Shown piece by piece: positions 27,414 to 36,264 of a stretch of 64,000 nt of DNA; within the stretch, counting starts at the first letter, position 1; every line of letters begins with the position of its first letter. The position numbers and the translations under genes are program-made. The stretch spans positions 35,117 through 99,116 of the forward strand of contig NZ_CAMFHX010000008.1 of NCBI RefSeq assembly GCF_945952365.1, given 5' to 3'. The DNA is from an uncultured Cetobacterium sp. Lineage in GTDB: Bacteria > Fusobacteriota > Fusobacteriia > Fusobacteriales > Fusobacteriaceae. Under the pieces are notes generated by a model that was given only the letters and a program-made list of their open reading frames with translations, was not told the origin of the DNA and did not search any database.

Positions 27414-27626
27414 CTAATCCTTTAATCTATTTAATATTTGTTTTTTTAACTTCTCTTGAAAATCTCTATCTCCTAGTTTATACCCTACAAACGCTAAAAT
27501 CAATATAAACATTGTTTTTAAAATTCCATACTCCACTAAAAGAATTCCAGATATTAATCCTAGGATAGCGTATAGATATTTTTTAAAATTAAGAATAAAG
27601 TTTTCAATAATTTTTTCTAACATCAT
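27414..27626 (-). CDS. DUF2273 small membrane protein
   Basis: 70-residue protein with two closely spaced membrane helices (about 18-33 and 36-50) and a charged C-terminal tail ending KQILNRLKD. Size, pattern and position directly after amaP and asp23 match the DUF2273 family, which accompanies Asp23 proteins in Firmicutes and is thought to belong to the same membrane complex. Two ATGs in a row open the frame behind AGGAGCA; either could be used. It lies 12 bases after amaP. Confidence 0.8.
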   Translation of the reverse strand: MMLEKIIENFILNFKKYLYAILGLISGILLVEYGILKTMFILILAFVGYKLGDRDFQEKLKKQILNRLKD

Positions 27627-27638
27627 CTTTTGCTCCTC

Positions 27639-28148
27639 CTATTCAATTATATCTCTTTTTATTGATAACCTCGAAATTTTTACCTCTATATAATCAACCT
27701 TTAAATCTAGTTTTTCTTCTAAGTTACTCTTTATTAAATTCTGTATATCTACAGTTTTTGTTGATAAATTATTATTTGAAATCATGTCTAAGTTTAATTT
27801 AATAAAGTATTTACTACCCCTATTCCCACAATCGATTTTTAATCCCTTTATATCACTATCTCTTGATAGTATCTCTCTAATTAGATTTTTCACTGTATCT
27901 GTTGATATATGTACTGCTCCGTGTTCATTTTTTATAACATAATCTTTTTCTTTTGAAAACTTTGATAATAATTTTAGTACTGATATACATATGTAAGCTA
28001 AACATATATTAAAAAATACTACTTTAAATATAAGTGAGCTACTATCTATTGTCGAAAAATATTGTGGCATTGTTATATAACCAATCCCTGCTACAGCCAT
28101 AGTAAATATCCCTATCCATGCAAAGAAAAATATTATTTTTTTTATCAA
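27639..28148 (-). CDS. amaP: Alkaline shock response membrane anchor protein AmaP
   Basis: About 169 residues with two N-terminal membrane helices (near 5-25 and 42-60) and a cytoplasmic domain (KNEHGAVHISTDTVKNLIRE onwards) of the Asp23-like fold. In S. aureus AmaP anchors Asp23 at the membrane. The frame opens with a GTG at 28157 that overlaps the binding site AGGGGTGAG, so the TTG at 28148 is the better start. It lies between asp23 and DUF2273; a 7-bp hairpin in the asp23-amaP gap probably tunes their ratio. Confidence 0.82.
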   Translation of the reverse strand: MIKKIIFFFAWIGIFTMAVAGIGYITMPQYFSTIDSSSLIFKVVFFNICLAYICISVLKLLSKFSKEKDYVIKNEHGAVHISTDTVKNLIREILSRDSDIKGLKIDCGNRGSKYFIKLNLDMISNNNLSTKTVDIQNLIKSNLEEKLDLKVDYIEVKISRLSIKRDIIE

Positions 28149-28173
28149 GAAACTCACCCCTGTAAGAAAGATT

Positions 28174-28195
28174 AGAGGCGTATCAAAACGCCTCT
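28174..28195. terminator. Hairpin between asp23 and amaP
   Basis: AGAGGCG/CGCCTCT 7-bp GC-rich stem with an 8-nt loop. On the minus (gene) strand the T-run after it is poor, so it may act as a partial terminator or a 3' stability element for asp23 rather than a full stop. Confidence 0.55.
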
Positions 28196-28202
28196 TTTAT
28201 AA

Positions 28203-28580
28203 TTATACTATCTCAATATCTTCGTGTCTATCTTCAAATTCTTCTGTTAAAATTTTAACATCTTGAACAAAAACATTTACTTCTACAACTTTTAAACCAG
28301 TCATTGTACTCACTGCTGTTAAAACATTCTTTTGAACGTTTTGAGCTACTTCAGAGATTTGGTAACCGTATTCTACTATTATATAGATCTCTACGCTACA
28401 CTCTTTCTCTCCTACTTCAACTTTAACACCGTTTGTAAGTCTTTTCTTTCCTAGCATCTTACTAACTTCATCTGCTACTCCACCTGCTAGTTTATAAACT
28501 CCAGAAACATCCTGTGCTGCCTTTGCTGAAATCGTCTTTACTACATCATCTGCTATTTTTATATTTCCTAACTCGTTCAT
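28203..28580 (-). CDS. Asp23/Gls24 family envelope stress response protein
   Basis: 125-residue soluble protein of the Asp23 family: ELGNIKIADDVVKTISAKA at the start, DVSGVYKLAGG near residue 26, VKVEVGEKECSVEIYIIVEYGY, and a Val-rich C-terminal half (VVEVNVFVQDVKI). Asp23 proteins are abundant, membrane-tethered through AmaP, and linked to cell-envelope stress. ATG follows GGAGGTG, a strong site. A TATAAT 20 bases upstream of that site, preceded by GG but with a weak -35, may give it a private promoter in the accC-asp23 gap. Confidence 0.92.
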   Translation of the reverse strand: MNELGNIKIADDVVKTISAKAAQDVSGVYKLAGGVADEVSKMLGKKRLTNGVKVEVGEKECSVEIYIIVEYGYQISEVAQNVQKNVLTAVSTMTGLKVVEVNVFVQDVKILTEEFEDRHEDIEIV

Positions 28581-28646
28581 AAAAACACCTCCGTAGATAT
28601 TATACCTATATTATTACATTTATTTAAAATTTTTCCTAGCTATTTA

Positions 28647-29993
28647 TTAATTTTTTTCAAAATTTTCTTCAATAAATTTAGTTGTTACTTTTCCACTTCT
28701 ATATACTTTATTATCTAGTACCTCTAAATGGAATGGAATTGTAGTATCGATTCCCTCTATAATAAACTCATTTAAAGCTCTTTTCATCTTCTCAATTGCT
28801 TCCTCTCTAGTGATTCCATGGACGATAAGTTTTCCTATCATAGAATCATAGTATGGAGAGATTTCATATCCAGAATATGAATGTGAATCAACTCTTACTC
28901 CTGGCCCACCTGGAACGATATAAGTTTCTAACTTTCCTGGTGAAGGTAAAAATCCAGCTTTAGTATCCTCTGCATTTATTCTACACTCTATTGCGTGACC
29001 AAATAGCACAACATCCTCTTGAGAGATATTAATTCTCTCTCCTTCAGCTACCTTTATTTGTAACTTGATTATATCTATTCCTGTTACCATCTCTGTAACT
29101 GTATGTTCAACTTGAACTCTTGTATTCATCTCCATGAAGTAGAAGTTATCATCTTTGTCTACTAAGAACTCTAAAGTTCCAGCTGAATCATAACTTATTG
29201 ATTTAGCTAATTTTACAGCGGCCTCTCCCATAGCCTTTCTAACTTTAGAAGGTAACTTATACGATGGTGCTTCCTCTATTAACTTTTGATGTCTTCTTTG
29301 AATAGAACAATCTCTTTCACCTAAATGGATTACATTTCCATGCTTATCTCCTATAATTTGGATTTCAACGTGTCTAGGATTTTCAACAAATTTTTCTATA
29401 TATACATCTGGATTTCCAAATGCTGATTCTGCTTCTGTTTGAGCTGCTATAATTCTGCTTTCTAACTCTTCTGCGGTTCTGGCAAGTCTCATACCTTTTC
29501 CTCCACCACCAGCAGTAGCTTTTATCATTACAGGGTATCCGATTCTCTCTTCAACCTCTTTTCTAGCATCATCTATACTTCTAACAATACCTGTTCCATT
29601 TGTTAAAGGAACCTCATTTTCAATTGCAGTTTTTCTAGCTGTAGCCTTATCTCCCATACTCTCAATAGCTTCTGGACTTGGTCCTATGAATGTTATGTTA
29701 TGTGTTTGGCATATTCTAGCAAATCTAGCATTTTCAGATAAAAATCCATATCCTGGATGAATTGCATTTGCTCCTGTTATCTCTGCTGCTGCTAAAATAT
29801 TTGGTATTTTTAAATACGATTCTGTACTTAAAGGCCCCCCAATACATACAGCTTCATCTGCTAATCTTATATGTAAGCTATCCTTATCCGCTTCTGAATA
29901 AACAGCAACTGTTTTTATTCCAAGCTCTTTTGCTGCTCTTATAATTCTAACAGCTATTTCACCTCTATTAGCAATTAATATCTTTTTAAACAT
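28647..29993 (-). CDS. accC: Biotin carboxylase
   Basis: ATP-dependent carboxylation of biotin on a carrier protein, the first half-reaction of acetyl-CoA carboxylase and related enzymes. 448 residues, family length. It starts [20 protein letters not shown], has the ATP-grasp glycine loop [12 protein letters not shown] near 159-170, the HxxRDCS motif [19 protein letters not shown] near 233, and [14 protein letters not shown] near 287-300 with the catalytic Glu and Arg. It follows accB by 13 bases. All active-site motifs appear intact, which makes the defect in its AccB-like partner notable. No accA or accD lies in the window. Confidence 0.96.
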   Translation of the reverse strand: MFKKILIANRGEIAVRIIRAAKELGIKTVAVYSEADKDSLHIRLADEAVCIGGPLSTESYLKIPNILAAAEITGANAIHPGYGFLSENARFARICQTHNITFIGPSPEAIESMGDKATARKTAIENEVPLTNGTGIVRSIDDARKEVEERIGYPVMIKATAGGGGKGMRLARTAEELESRIIAAQTEAESAFGNPDVYIEKFVENPRHVEIQIIGDKHGNVIHLGERDCSIQRRHQKLIEEAPSYKLPSKVRKAMGEAAVKLAKSISYDSAGTLEFLVDKDDNFYFMEMNTRVQVEHTVTEMVTGIDIIKLQIKVAEGERINISQEDVVLFGHAIECRINAEDTKAGFLPSPGKLETYIVPGGPGVRVDSHSYSGYEISPYYDSMIGKLIVHGITREEAIEKMKRALNEFIIEGIDTTIPFHLEVLDNKVYRSGKVTTKFIEENFEKN

Positions 29994-30006
29994 AAAATCC
30001 TCCCGA

Positions 30007-30420
30007 TTATCTTGCTGTAGCTTTTACTTTTAATAAAGCCTTACCGTAGTCAACTACTCCACCATCTTTTACTGTTATTTCTAACACCTCTCCAGCTACT
30101 GTAGCTTTTAAAGGAGTCTTTAATCCCATCACGTAAATATAACCTAGATCTTGTCCAACTTTAATTTTGTCTCCAACTTTAACAGAGTTCTGATAGAAAT
30201 ATTTTCCTATTCCTGTTGATAAAATATTTTTTATATTATCCTCTTTTTTTGCAACCTCTTTAGTTGACTGAACAATCTCTTTTGGTATTACAACTTTTCT
30301 TTGCGGAGATTTTTTTATTTTTATTTTTAAATTTTCATTTTCCTCATAACTAATCTCTGTAAGTCCACACTCACTAAGTACGCTAATTAAATCCTCTATT
30401 GCAAACTCCTCTTTCTTCAT
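30007..30420 (-). CDS. accB: AccB-like (BCCP-like) protein lacking the biotinylation lysine
   Basis: 137 residues. The N-terminal 40 residues resemble the AccB lead segment, followed by a Lys/Pro-rich linker and a lipoyl/biotinyl fold (about 68-134). Aligned without gaps to the E. coli AccB biotin domain from the VGD turn, the canonical EAMK becomes YVMG (96-99): the biotin-accepting Lys is Gly99, codon at 30124-30126. The rest of the fold is kept ([28 protein letters not shown]). A Lys sits two residues on (Lys101), off the hairpin tip. As written it cannot be a normal biotin carrier. It resembles in principle the plant BADC proteins, which lost the Lys and modulate ACCase. It heads the operon with accC, which suggests a structural or regulatory role; a non-canonical acceptor Lys is the alternative. 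Confidence 0.8.
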   Translation of the reverse strand: MKKEEFAIEDLISVLSECGLTEISYEENENLKIKIKKSPQRKVVIPKEIVQSTKEVAKKEDNIKNILSTGIGKYFYQNSVKVGDKIKVGQDLGYIYVMGLKTPLKATVAGEVLEITVKDGGVVDYGKALLKVKATAR

Positions 30421-30447
30421 AGCTCCTCCATCAGTTTTTTATCACCT

Positions 30448-30496
30448 ATTTTAACATAATTTAAAAAATCATTCAAGGTTACATTACATATGTAAT
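30448..30496 (-). promoter_or_regulatory. accB-accC promoter with upstream ATTACATATGTAAT palindrome
   Basis: Minus-strand -35 TTGAAT (30471-30476) and -10 TAAAAT (30448-30453) with 17-base spacing. A perfect 14-base palindrome ATTACATATGTAAT (30483-30496) sits immediately upstream of the -35, between it and the dnaE stop. This is an activator-type position; the regulator is unknown. Confidence 0.5.
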
Positions 30497-30497
30497 C

Positions 30498-33400
30498 TTA
30501 TCTGATTACTATACTTTTTTCACCTAGTAACTCCTCGATTTTTCTTATCAAAGTTGGAGTTATCTCTACAGTTATTTTAGAGTTCTTAACCTCTTTATTT
30601 CCATCTATATCAATAGCAAAACTAAGGGGTACATCTCCTTTACTATTTAAAAGAAGCTCTTTCAAACGACTGTATTTATCTTTTGATTTCTCATTTATCA
30701 ATATGTATACTCGATTCCTTTTTGTAAACTCTATCGAATTTAGTGATTTTATATCTTTTACAACTATTTTTTTATTTTCATTTCCATTGAAGTAATCTAT
30801 TTGAACTGTTCCATCTATTAAAACAGCTTTTCCTTCTAGTTCAATATTCATTAACTCTTTGTACTCTCTAGGGAATATAATTCCTGATATTTGATCATAA
30901 TAATCCTCTAAAATAAAGGTGCACATCGCTTCCTTTGTTTTTTTTGTGAGTATTTTTTTCACATCCCTTAGTATACCATAAGTTTTTACTGTATGCTGAG
31001 AATTTTCTAGTTTTACCTCTGAAATTTTATTCATTTTATAATTTTTTAAAAGCCAGTCATATTTATCAAGGGGATGAGCACTATAATAAAATCCTAAAAA
31101 CTCCTTTTCCTTATCTAGTTTTTCATCAGCTGTAAAATCAGATAAATCGGGTAAAACAAAATTTACAATTTCAGATTTTGCTCCACCAAATAGATTCATT
31201 TGTTGGATATCATCCTCTTTTATTTTTTTATTGGCATAATCTATAACTTTTTCAATCGACTCTATCTTTTGTTTTCTATTTCCAGGTAATGAATCTAAAG
31301 CTCCAGCATATATAAGTGCCTCTATATTTTTTTTATTTAATCCCTGACCTCTCAATCTATAAATGAAATCTTCATATCTTAAAAAATTTCCATTTTCTTC
31401 AAACTCAGCTTTTATTTTTTGAGCCAAACTCTCTCCTACATTTTTTATAGCTGCTAATGAAAATCTTATCCCACCATTTTCGACTATAAATTTTGAAGCT
31501 GGATTATTTACATCTGAAAGTTTTAAATCTATTTTGTGAACCTTAGCATCCTCTATATAAAATGCTACATTTTCAACATTACTTTTTTCTGATGTCATTA
31601 TTGAAGCATAATACTCTTGTGGATAAAAACATTTAAAATAAGCTGTCCAATAAGCTATAAGAGCATAAGCTGCTGAATGCGATTTATTGAATCCATAACC
31701 TGCAAACTTATCTATTAAATAGAATATCTCCTCTGCTTTTTCTTTTGTATATCCATTTTCTACAGATCTTTGAACAAACTTCTCTCTATTTTCATCCATT
31801 ATAGAAGCCTGTTTTTTTCCCATAGCTCTTCGCAATAAGTCAGCTTCTCCTAATGAGTAGTTAGCCATTATATTAGCTATTTTCATTACTTGCTCTTGAT
31901 AAAGAATAACTCCGTAAGTCTCTTTTAAAACCTTTTCTAAACTTTCGTGAGGATATTTTATCTCCTCTAAGCCATTTTTACAATTTATAAAACTTTCAAC
32001 CATTCCAGACCCTAGAGGTCCCGGTCTATATAGTGCTAACAAAGCTATTACATCTTCAAATTTTGTAGGTTTCAATTGAGCCAATATTTTTCTAATTCCT
32101 GTTGATTCTAATTGGAATACCCCCAAACTATCACCACTTGAAAGCATCTCATAAACCTCTTTCTCATTTAAAGAGATTTTTGCTAAAACTATCTCCTTGT
32201 TTCTACTTTCTTTTATGTACTCTATCGTTCTCTGAAGATTTGTTAAATTTCTCAGTCCTAAAAAATCCATTTTCAACAGACCTAAATCCTCTAACTCTTT
32301 CATCTGATACTGCGTCGATATTGTATTATCTTTATTGTCTCCATAAAGTGGAACTACATCCATCAATGGATCTTTTGTTATTACAACTCCAGCAGCATGT
32401 ATTGATGCATGTCTTACTTTATTTTCTAAACGTTGAGACAAATCTATAAGGTTTCTAATCTCAGTATCTTCTGAATATATCTCTCTAAGTTCTGAGCTAT
32501 CTCTCAAAGCCTCTGCTAATGTTGAAAATGCTGGAATCAATTTAGCTGTTTTATCCACTTTCATTAAATTTACATCTAGCACTCTTCCAACATCTCTTAA
32601 AGCTGCTCTAGCTTTCATTCTACCAAATGTTATAATCTGAGCAACTTTATCCTCACCATACTTTTTAGTAACATACTCAATAACTTCTCCTCTTCTCTCT
32701 TGACAAATATCTATATCTATATCTGGCATTGAGATTCTTTCTGGATTTAAAAATCTTTCAAAAATAAGATTATATTTTATTGGGTCTAAATCTGTTATCT
32801 TTAATGCATATGCTACCAAACTTCCTGCTGCGGAACCTCTTCCAGGTCCAATTGGAATATTTTTACCTTTTGCATAAGCTATAAAATCCCATACAACTAT
32901 AAAGTACTCCTCATATCCCATTTTCAAAATAACTTCTAACTCATACTCAACTCTTTTTAATAACTCTTCACTCAATCCTGCTGGATATCTTTCAGCTAAG
33001 CCCTTATATACAACTTTTTTTAAAAATTCAGCTGAACTTTTAACACAAGCAGGAATCTCATATTTAGGAAACTTTAGTTCTCCAAACTCTAAACTCAAAT
33101 TACATCTATTTGCAATCTCTTCCGTGTTGTCAATAGCTTCAAGATACTCATCACCCAAAGAGTTTATAACTTCAGCTCTACTTTTTAAAAACAACTCCTT
33201 TGTTTCTATTTTCATTCTATTGTTATCTGCAACCTTAGCTCCAGTCTGAATACAAATAACCAAATCTTGAAGAACATGATCGCCTTCATACACATAGTGA
33301 GTATCATTTGTAGCAGCACATTTTAGATTATGTTTTTTTGCATATCTAAATAACTCTCTATTTAACTCCTTTTGTCCTTCAACACCATTTCCCTGTAACT

Positions 33401-33914
33401 CAATATAAAAGTTATCTTTTCCAAAAATCTCTACATACTCTTTTATTTTATTGTCTATAATATTTTCAGATTCATTTCCTAAAATAGCTCTAGATATCTC
33501 TCCTTGCATACATGCTGACAGTGCAATTATCCCTTCACTATGCTCTTTTAAAAACTCTTTATCCACACGGGGTCTATAGTAAAATCCTTTTAAAAACCCT
33601 ACCGATGAAATTTTTAAAAGATTCTGATACCCCTTTAAATTTTTAGCTAATAAAATAAGATGGAAATTTCTTCCCTCTTTTTTATCCATTTCAAACTCAG
33701 ATACATAAGCCTCTGTTCCTATTATCGGCTTTATCCCTCTTTTCATTGCACTCTTATAAAACTCTATAGCACCATACATGTTTCCATGATCGGTTATTGC
33801 CATAGCTTTCATATTTAACTCTTTAGCTCTATCTAAATACTCATCTATCTTTCCAACCCCATCTAGAAGACTGTACTCTGTATGTAGATGTAAATGAACA
33901 AAGTTTTTACTCAT
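30498..33914 (-). CDS. dnaE: DNA polymerase III alpha subunit
   Basis: Catalytic subunit of the replicative polymerase. 1138 residues in the DnaE1 layout. The N-terminal PHP domain has HLHLHTEYSLLDG near 7-19 and ITDHGNMYG near 40. The polymerase core carries the catalytic acidic motif MPDIDIDIC near 397-405 and GPGRGSAAGSLVAYA near 355-370. A tandem helix-hairpin-helix region, an OB fold near 970-1040 (TYGILRDVKKI) and a short C-terminal domain follow. The start ATG overlaps the stop of the upstream MFS gene by four bases (ATGA), so the two are translationally coupled, an odd pairing. Confidence 0.97.
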   Translation of the reverse strand: MSKNFVHLHLHTEYSLLDGVGKIDEYLDRAKELNMKAMAITDHGNMYGAIEFYKSAMKRGIKPIIGTEAYVSEFEMDKKEGRNFHLILLAKNLKGYQNLLKISSVGFLKGFYYRPRVDKEFLKEHSEGIIALSACMQGEISRAILGNESENIIDNKIKEYVEIFGKDNFYIELQGNGVEGQKELNRELFRYAKKHNLKCAATNDTHYVYEGDHVLQDLVICIQTGAKVADNNRMKIETKELFLKSRAEVINSLGDEYLEAIDNTEEIANRCNLSLEFGELKFPKYEIPACVKSSAEFLKKVVYKGLAERYPAGLSEELLKRVEYELEVILKMGYEEYFIVVWDFIAYAKGKNIPIGPGRGSAAGSLVAYALKITDLDPIKYNLIFERFLNPERISMPDIDIDICQERRGEVIEYVTKKYGEDKVAQIITFGRMKARAALRDVGRVLDVNLMKVDKTAKLIPAFSTLAEALRDSSELREIYSEDTEIRNLIDLSQRLENKVRHASIHAAGVVITKDPLMDVVPLYGDNKDNTISTQYQMKELEDLGLLKMDFLGLRNLTNLQRTIEYIKESRNKEIVLAKISLNEKEVYEMLSSGDSLGVFQLESTGIRKILAQLKPTKFEDVIALLALYRPGPLGSGMVESFINCKNGLEEIKYPHESLEKVLKETYGVILYQEQVMKIANIMANYSLGEADLLRRAMGKKQASIMDENREKFVQRSVENGYTKEKAEEIFYLIDKFAGYGFNKSHSAAYALIAYWTAYFKCFYPQEYYASIMTSEKSNVENVAFYIEDAKVHKIDLKLSDVNNPASKFIVENGGIRFSLAAIKNVGESLAQKIKAEFEENGNFLRYEDFIYRLRGQGLNKKNIEALIYAGALDSLPGNRKQKIESIEKVIDYANKKIKEDDIQQMNLFGGAKSEIVNFVLPDLSDFTADEKLDKEKEFLGFYYSAHPLDKYDWLLKNYKMNKISEVKLENSQHTVKTYGILRDVKKILTKKTKEAMCTFILEDYYDQISGIIFPREYKELMNIELEGKAVLIDGTVQIDYFNGNENKKIVVKDIKSLNSIEFTKRNRVYILINEKSKDKYSRLKELLLNSKGDVPLSFAIDIDGNKEVKNSKITVEITPTLIRKIEELLGEKSIVIR

Positions 33915-35104
33915 TCAATCCCTCCTCTTAATGGTTTTTTCTCTAAATTAAAACTTCTATAAAAAATAGCGGTTCCTATTAAATATAATACGACTGTCAA
34001 ATAATACGGTGCTGTATATGATACATTTTCCATTAAATATCCAGCTATTATCATACTTATCGCTCTTGTTGCATTTGATGACATAGATATTACACTACTC
34101 ATCAAAGCTCTGTTATCATAATCTACAGTTTCTAAAGATATATTTTGTATAAGTGGCTGATTCAAATTCATCAATGTTGATCTCAGAAAAAATGATAATC
34201 CCATTATAAAAACTCCTTGTGGAAACGCTATAGAGATTAAAAATGGAATTGAAAGTAATTGACATACAACAACTGTCATCTCTCTTCCTAGTATTTTAGA
34301 TATATACGGAACTAAAAATCCACCTAGAACTAATCCCAACTGTGATAACCCCATTATAACTCCAACTTTTTCATTATCCATATTCAATGCAAACTTCAAA
34401 TATACACTGAAAAATGGAATTACTAATCCCGCTCCAAATCCTATTATTGTATTATAAATAACAAATTTTAATGCACTACCACTCATTACATCTTTAAAAC
34501 CTTTAAAAAAATTTTTATCTTTATTTTTCTTTAACTTATCAATATCATTTAATCCTTTCAAAGGATAAAAACCTAATAAAATTATAAAAACACAAAGCAA
34601 GTAAAGCAATGGAATTGCCTTTTCTGCTGCAAAAACCTTTCCAAAAGTTTTAATAATAACTCCTGCTAGATAACTTGTACAAACTGTACCTAAACTTTGA
34701 GCTATAAAATTTCTACTAAAAACTTTCACTCGTTCACTTTCACCGGAATTTTCTATAAGTAAAACTCCAATCGATGAAAATGGAAAGCCATAACCTACTC
34801 CCATTAAACTTGAAGATATTTTTATTAAAAATGGATTTCTAATAAATCCCACACCTAAAATACCTACCGACATCAATATCAATCCAAATGAAATTGTTTT
34901 TTTCAAGCCTACTTTTGAGCTAAAATAAGCATTTAACATCGACCCCACTGCTATCGATAAACTACCAATTGATAAAACTTGTCCAATAACACCCTCTCCA
35001 TAACCTAATGTTTTTATATGGATTCCTGTAAAAACATTGTATACCCCAAGAACTATCGATGTTGTTAATAAATTAATAAAAATAACTCTGTTTACCTGTT
35101 TCAA
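33911..35104 (-). CDS. Major facilitator superfamily transporter
   Basis: 397-residue polytopic membrane protein with about 12 hydrophobic segments, a glycine-rich GVIGQVLSIGSLSIAVGSMLNA stretch near 37-58 and the MFS loop between helices 2 and 3 (SSKVGLKKTISFG). The substrate cannot be told; drug or metabolite efflux is likely by family. The start is a TTG at 35104 with a GGGGG binding site nine bases upstream and a TATAAT element at 35135-35140. It overlaps dnaE by four bases, so it shares a transcript with the replicase gene. Confidence 0.85.
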   Translation of the reverse strand: MKQVNRVIFINLLTTSIVLGVYNVFTGIHIKTLGYGEGVIGQVLSIGSLSIAVGSMLNAYFSSKVGLKKTISFGLILMSVGILGVGFIRNPFLIKISSSLMGVGYGFPFSSIGVLLIENSGESERVKVFSRNFIAQSLGTVCTSYLAGVIIKTFGKVFAAEKAIPLLYLLCVFIILLGFYPLKGLNDIDKLKKNKDKNFFKGFKDVMSGSALKFVIYNTIIGFGAGLVIPFFSVYLKFALNMDNEKVGVIMGLSQLGLVLGGFLVPYISKILGREMTVVVCQLLSIPFLISIAFPQGVFIMGLSFFLRSTLMNLNQPLIQNISLETVDYDNRALMSSVISMSSNATRAISMIIAGYLMENVSYTAPYYLTVVLYLIGTAIFYRSFNLEKKPLRGGIE

Positions 35105-35189
35105 CTTTAATACCCCCTAAAATTGACTTAGTATATTATACAATATAAATTTACAAAAAAAAATAGTTGTGACCTAGTTTGTTCAAAAC

Positions 35190-35230
35190 AAAAAAAAGAA
35201 ACGGCCTTCTGGGGGGGATAGAAGGCCGTC
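35190..35230 (-). terminator. Strong terminator with C7 loop
   Basis: 10-bp stem described above, followed on the minus strand by TTC and eight T. It ends the methyltransferase transcript and/or the small RNA, ahead of the MFS-dnaE promoter. Confidence 0.88.
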
Positions 35231-35255
35231 TACAGGGGGGGATTAAATAATACTT
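35190..35255 (-). ncRNA. Candidate small RNA with two C7 tracts
   Basis: A minus-strand transcript of about 66 nt is predicted from a TATACT element (35262-35267) to a T8 tail. A 10-bp perfect GC-rich terminator stem ACGGCCTTCT/AGAAGGCCGT (35201-35210 and 35221-35230) has a loop that is almost only C (C7, plus-strand G7 at 35211-35217). A second C7 (plus-strand 35236-35242) lies unpaired just before the stem. Both tracts sit in the same context, ATCCCCCCC(T/A)G. Exposed C-rich loops are the seed of several trans-acting sRNAs, which pair with G-rich ribosome binding sites. It may instead be the 3' UTR of the methyltransferase gene at 35349. The hairpin is certain; independent transcription is inferred. 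Confidence 0.5.
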
Positions 35256-35261
35256 TTATAA

Positions 35262-35340
35262 GTATAAAGTCTTTTGTGTAATTAAAAACTTACTATTTTC
35301 TAATTACACTTTTTTGACGGGAGCTTCCTTAAAAAAGTTT
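35262..35340 (-). other. Two AT-rich hairpins between the RlmA-like gene and the C-tract RNA
   Basis: On the minus strand, GTGTAATTA pairs with TAATTACAC and ACTTTTTT with AAAAAAGT, both with long loops. Together with the C-tract hairpin they make a structured region of about 150 bases between two genes. No coding frame is visible. Confidence 0.4.
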
Positions 35341-35348
35341 TATTTTTT

Positions 35349-36173
35349 TTATTTTTTTTCAAAAATATCTATATTTACTTCTACTGTTGTTTTTAATTTT
35401 TCTAAAGCGAATAACTTCTCTACACCTTTTTGCGGACTTCTCCATCTATAAGGAGTCATATTAAATAGATTCTCAATACTTTCCTGCTCTAGAATCTCTG
35501 TTTCATATTTTACATTTACCTTTTCTAAGTGAGAAAAAATATTTAAATCCTCTACTGGTGAATAGAACTCTTTTCTAACAACATCATAAACTACCTCTTT
35601 CATTTCTAAAAGATGATTTTCTCCTGTCGAAACTATTATTAATTTTCCACCTTTTTTTAAAGTTCTCATCTTCTCTTCAGGTATTATCTTAGCAAACATA
35701 CAGATTATAAAATCTAATGATTCATCCTCTATAGGTAAAGAGCTCGCACTCGCAACAATCCACTCTATATTTTTATATGATTTTGCAGCCGAGATAACAG
35801 CCTCTTTAGATATATCTATTCCTACAATCTGATTTTTTATATCTAAATTCTCTAAAAAAGTTTTTAATCTATTTGTATAGTATCCCTCTCCACAACCTAT
35901 ATCTAAAACTTTGATATCTTTTTTATCTCCAAGCTCTCTTTTGATTATCTCATTTACTCCATTTGATATCCCTTCATAGTAACCTTTCTCTAAGTAATTT
36001 TTTCTACTTAAAACCATCTCTTTACTATCTCCTGGAAGTTTACTATTTTTTTGATTAGATAATAATAAATTTACATGTCCAAACTTAGAGACATCAAAAT
36101 TATGATTTCCTTCACATATATATTTTCTTTCAATCTTTTGCATTTTTTTATTACAAACTGGACAACTTATCAT
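35349..36173 (-). CDS. RlmA-like 23S rRNA (guanine-N1)-methyltransferase
   Basis: 274 residues. An N-terminal zinc ribbon (CPVCNKKM near 4-11, then CEGNHNFD near 19-26) is followed by the family stretch HVNLLLSNQKNSKLPGDSKEM near 33-53, and a class I methyltransferase domain with VLDIGCGEGYYT near 89-100 and VGIDISKEAV. The zinc ribbon plus the PGDS motif is characteristic of RlmA(I)/RlmA(II), which methylate G745 or G748 of 23S rRNA. Which position is modified cannot be told. ATG follows GAGGTAT. Monocistronic, with the structured region above downstream. Confidence 0.87.
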   Translation of the reverse strand: MISCPVCNKKMQKIERKYICEGNHNFDVSKFGHVNLLLSNQKNSKLPGDSKEMVLSRKNYLEKGYYEGISNGVNEIIKRELGDKKDIKVLDIGCGEGYYTNRLKTFLENLDIKNQIVGIDISKEAVISAAKSYKNIEWIVASASSLPIEDESLDFIICMFAKIIPEEKMRTLKKGGKLIIVSTGENHLLEMKEVVYDVVRKEFYSPVEDLNIFSHLEKVNVKYETEILEQESIENLFNMTPYRWRSPQKGVEKLFALEKLKTTVEVNIDIFEKK

Positions 36174-36264
36174 TTTATATACCTCACTAATTTTTTTATC
36201 TTCTATATATTATATCATAGATTTTATGTTATAATATCTAAAAAATGATGGTGGTGATTATATT

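Noticed and set aside
35200..35245. G-quadruplex on the plus strand
   Set aside because: Only two G7 runs are present and one forms the loop of a perfect terminator hairpin with a T8 tail on the minus strand, which explains the structure better.
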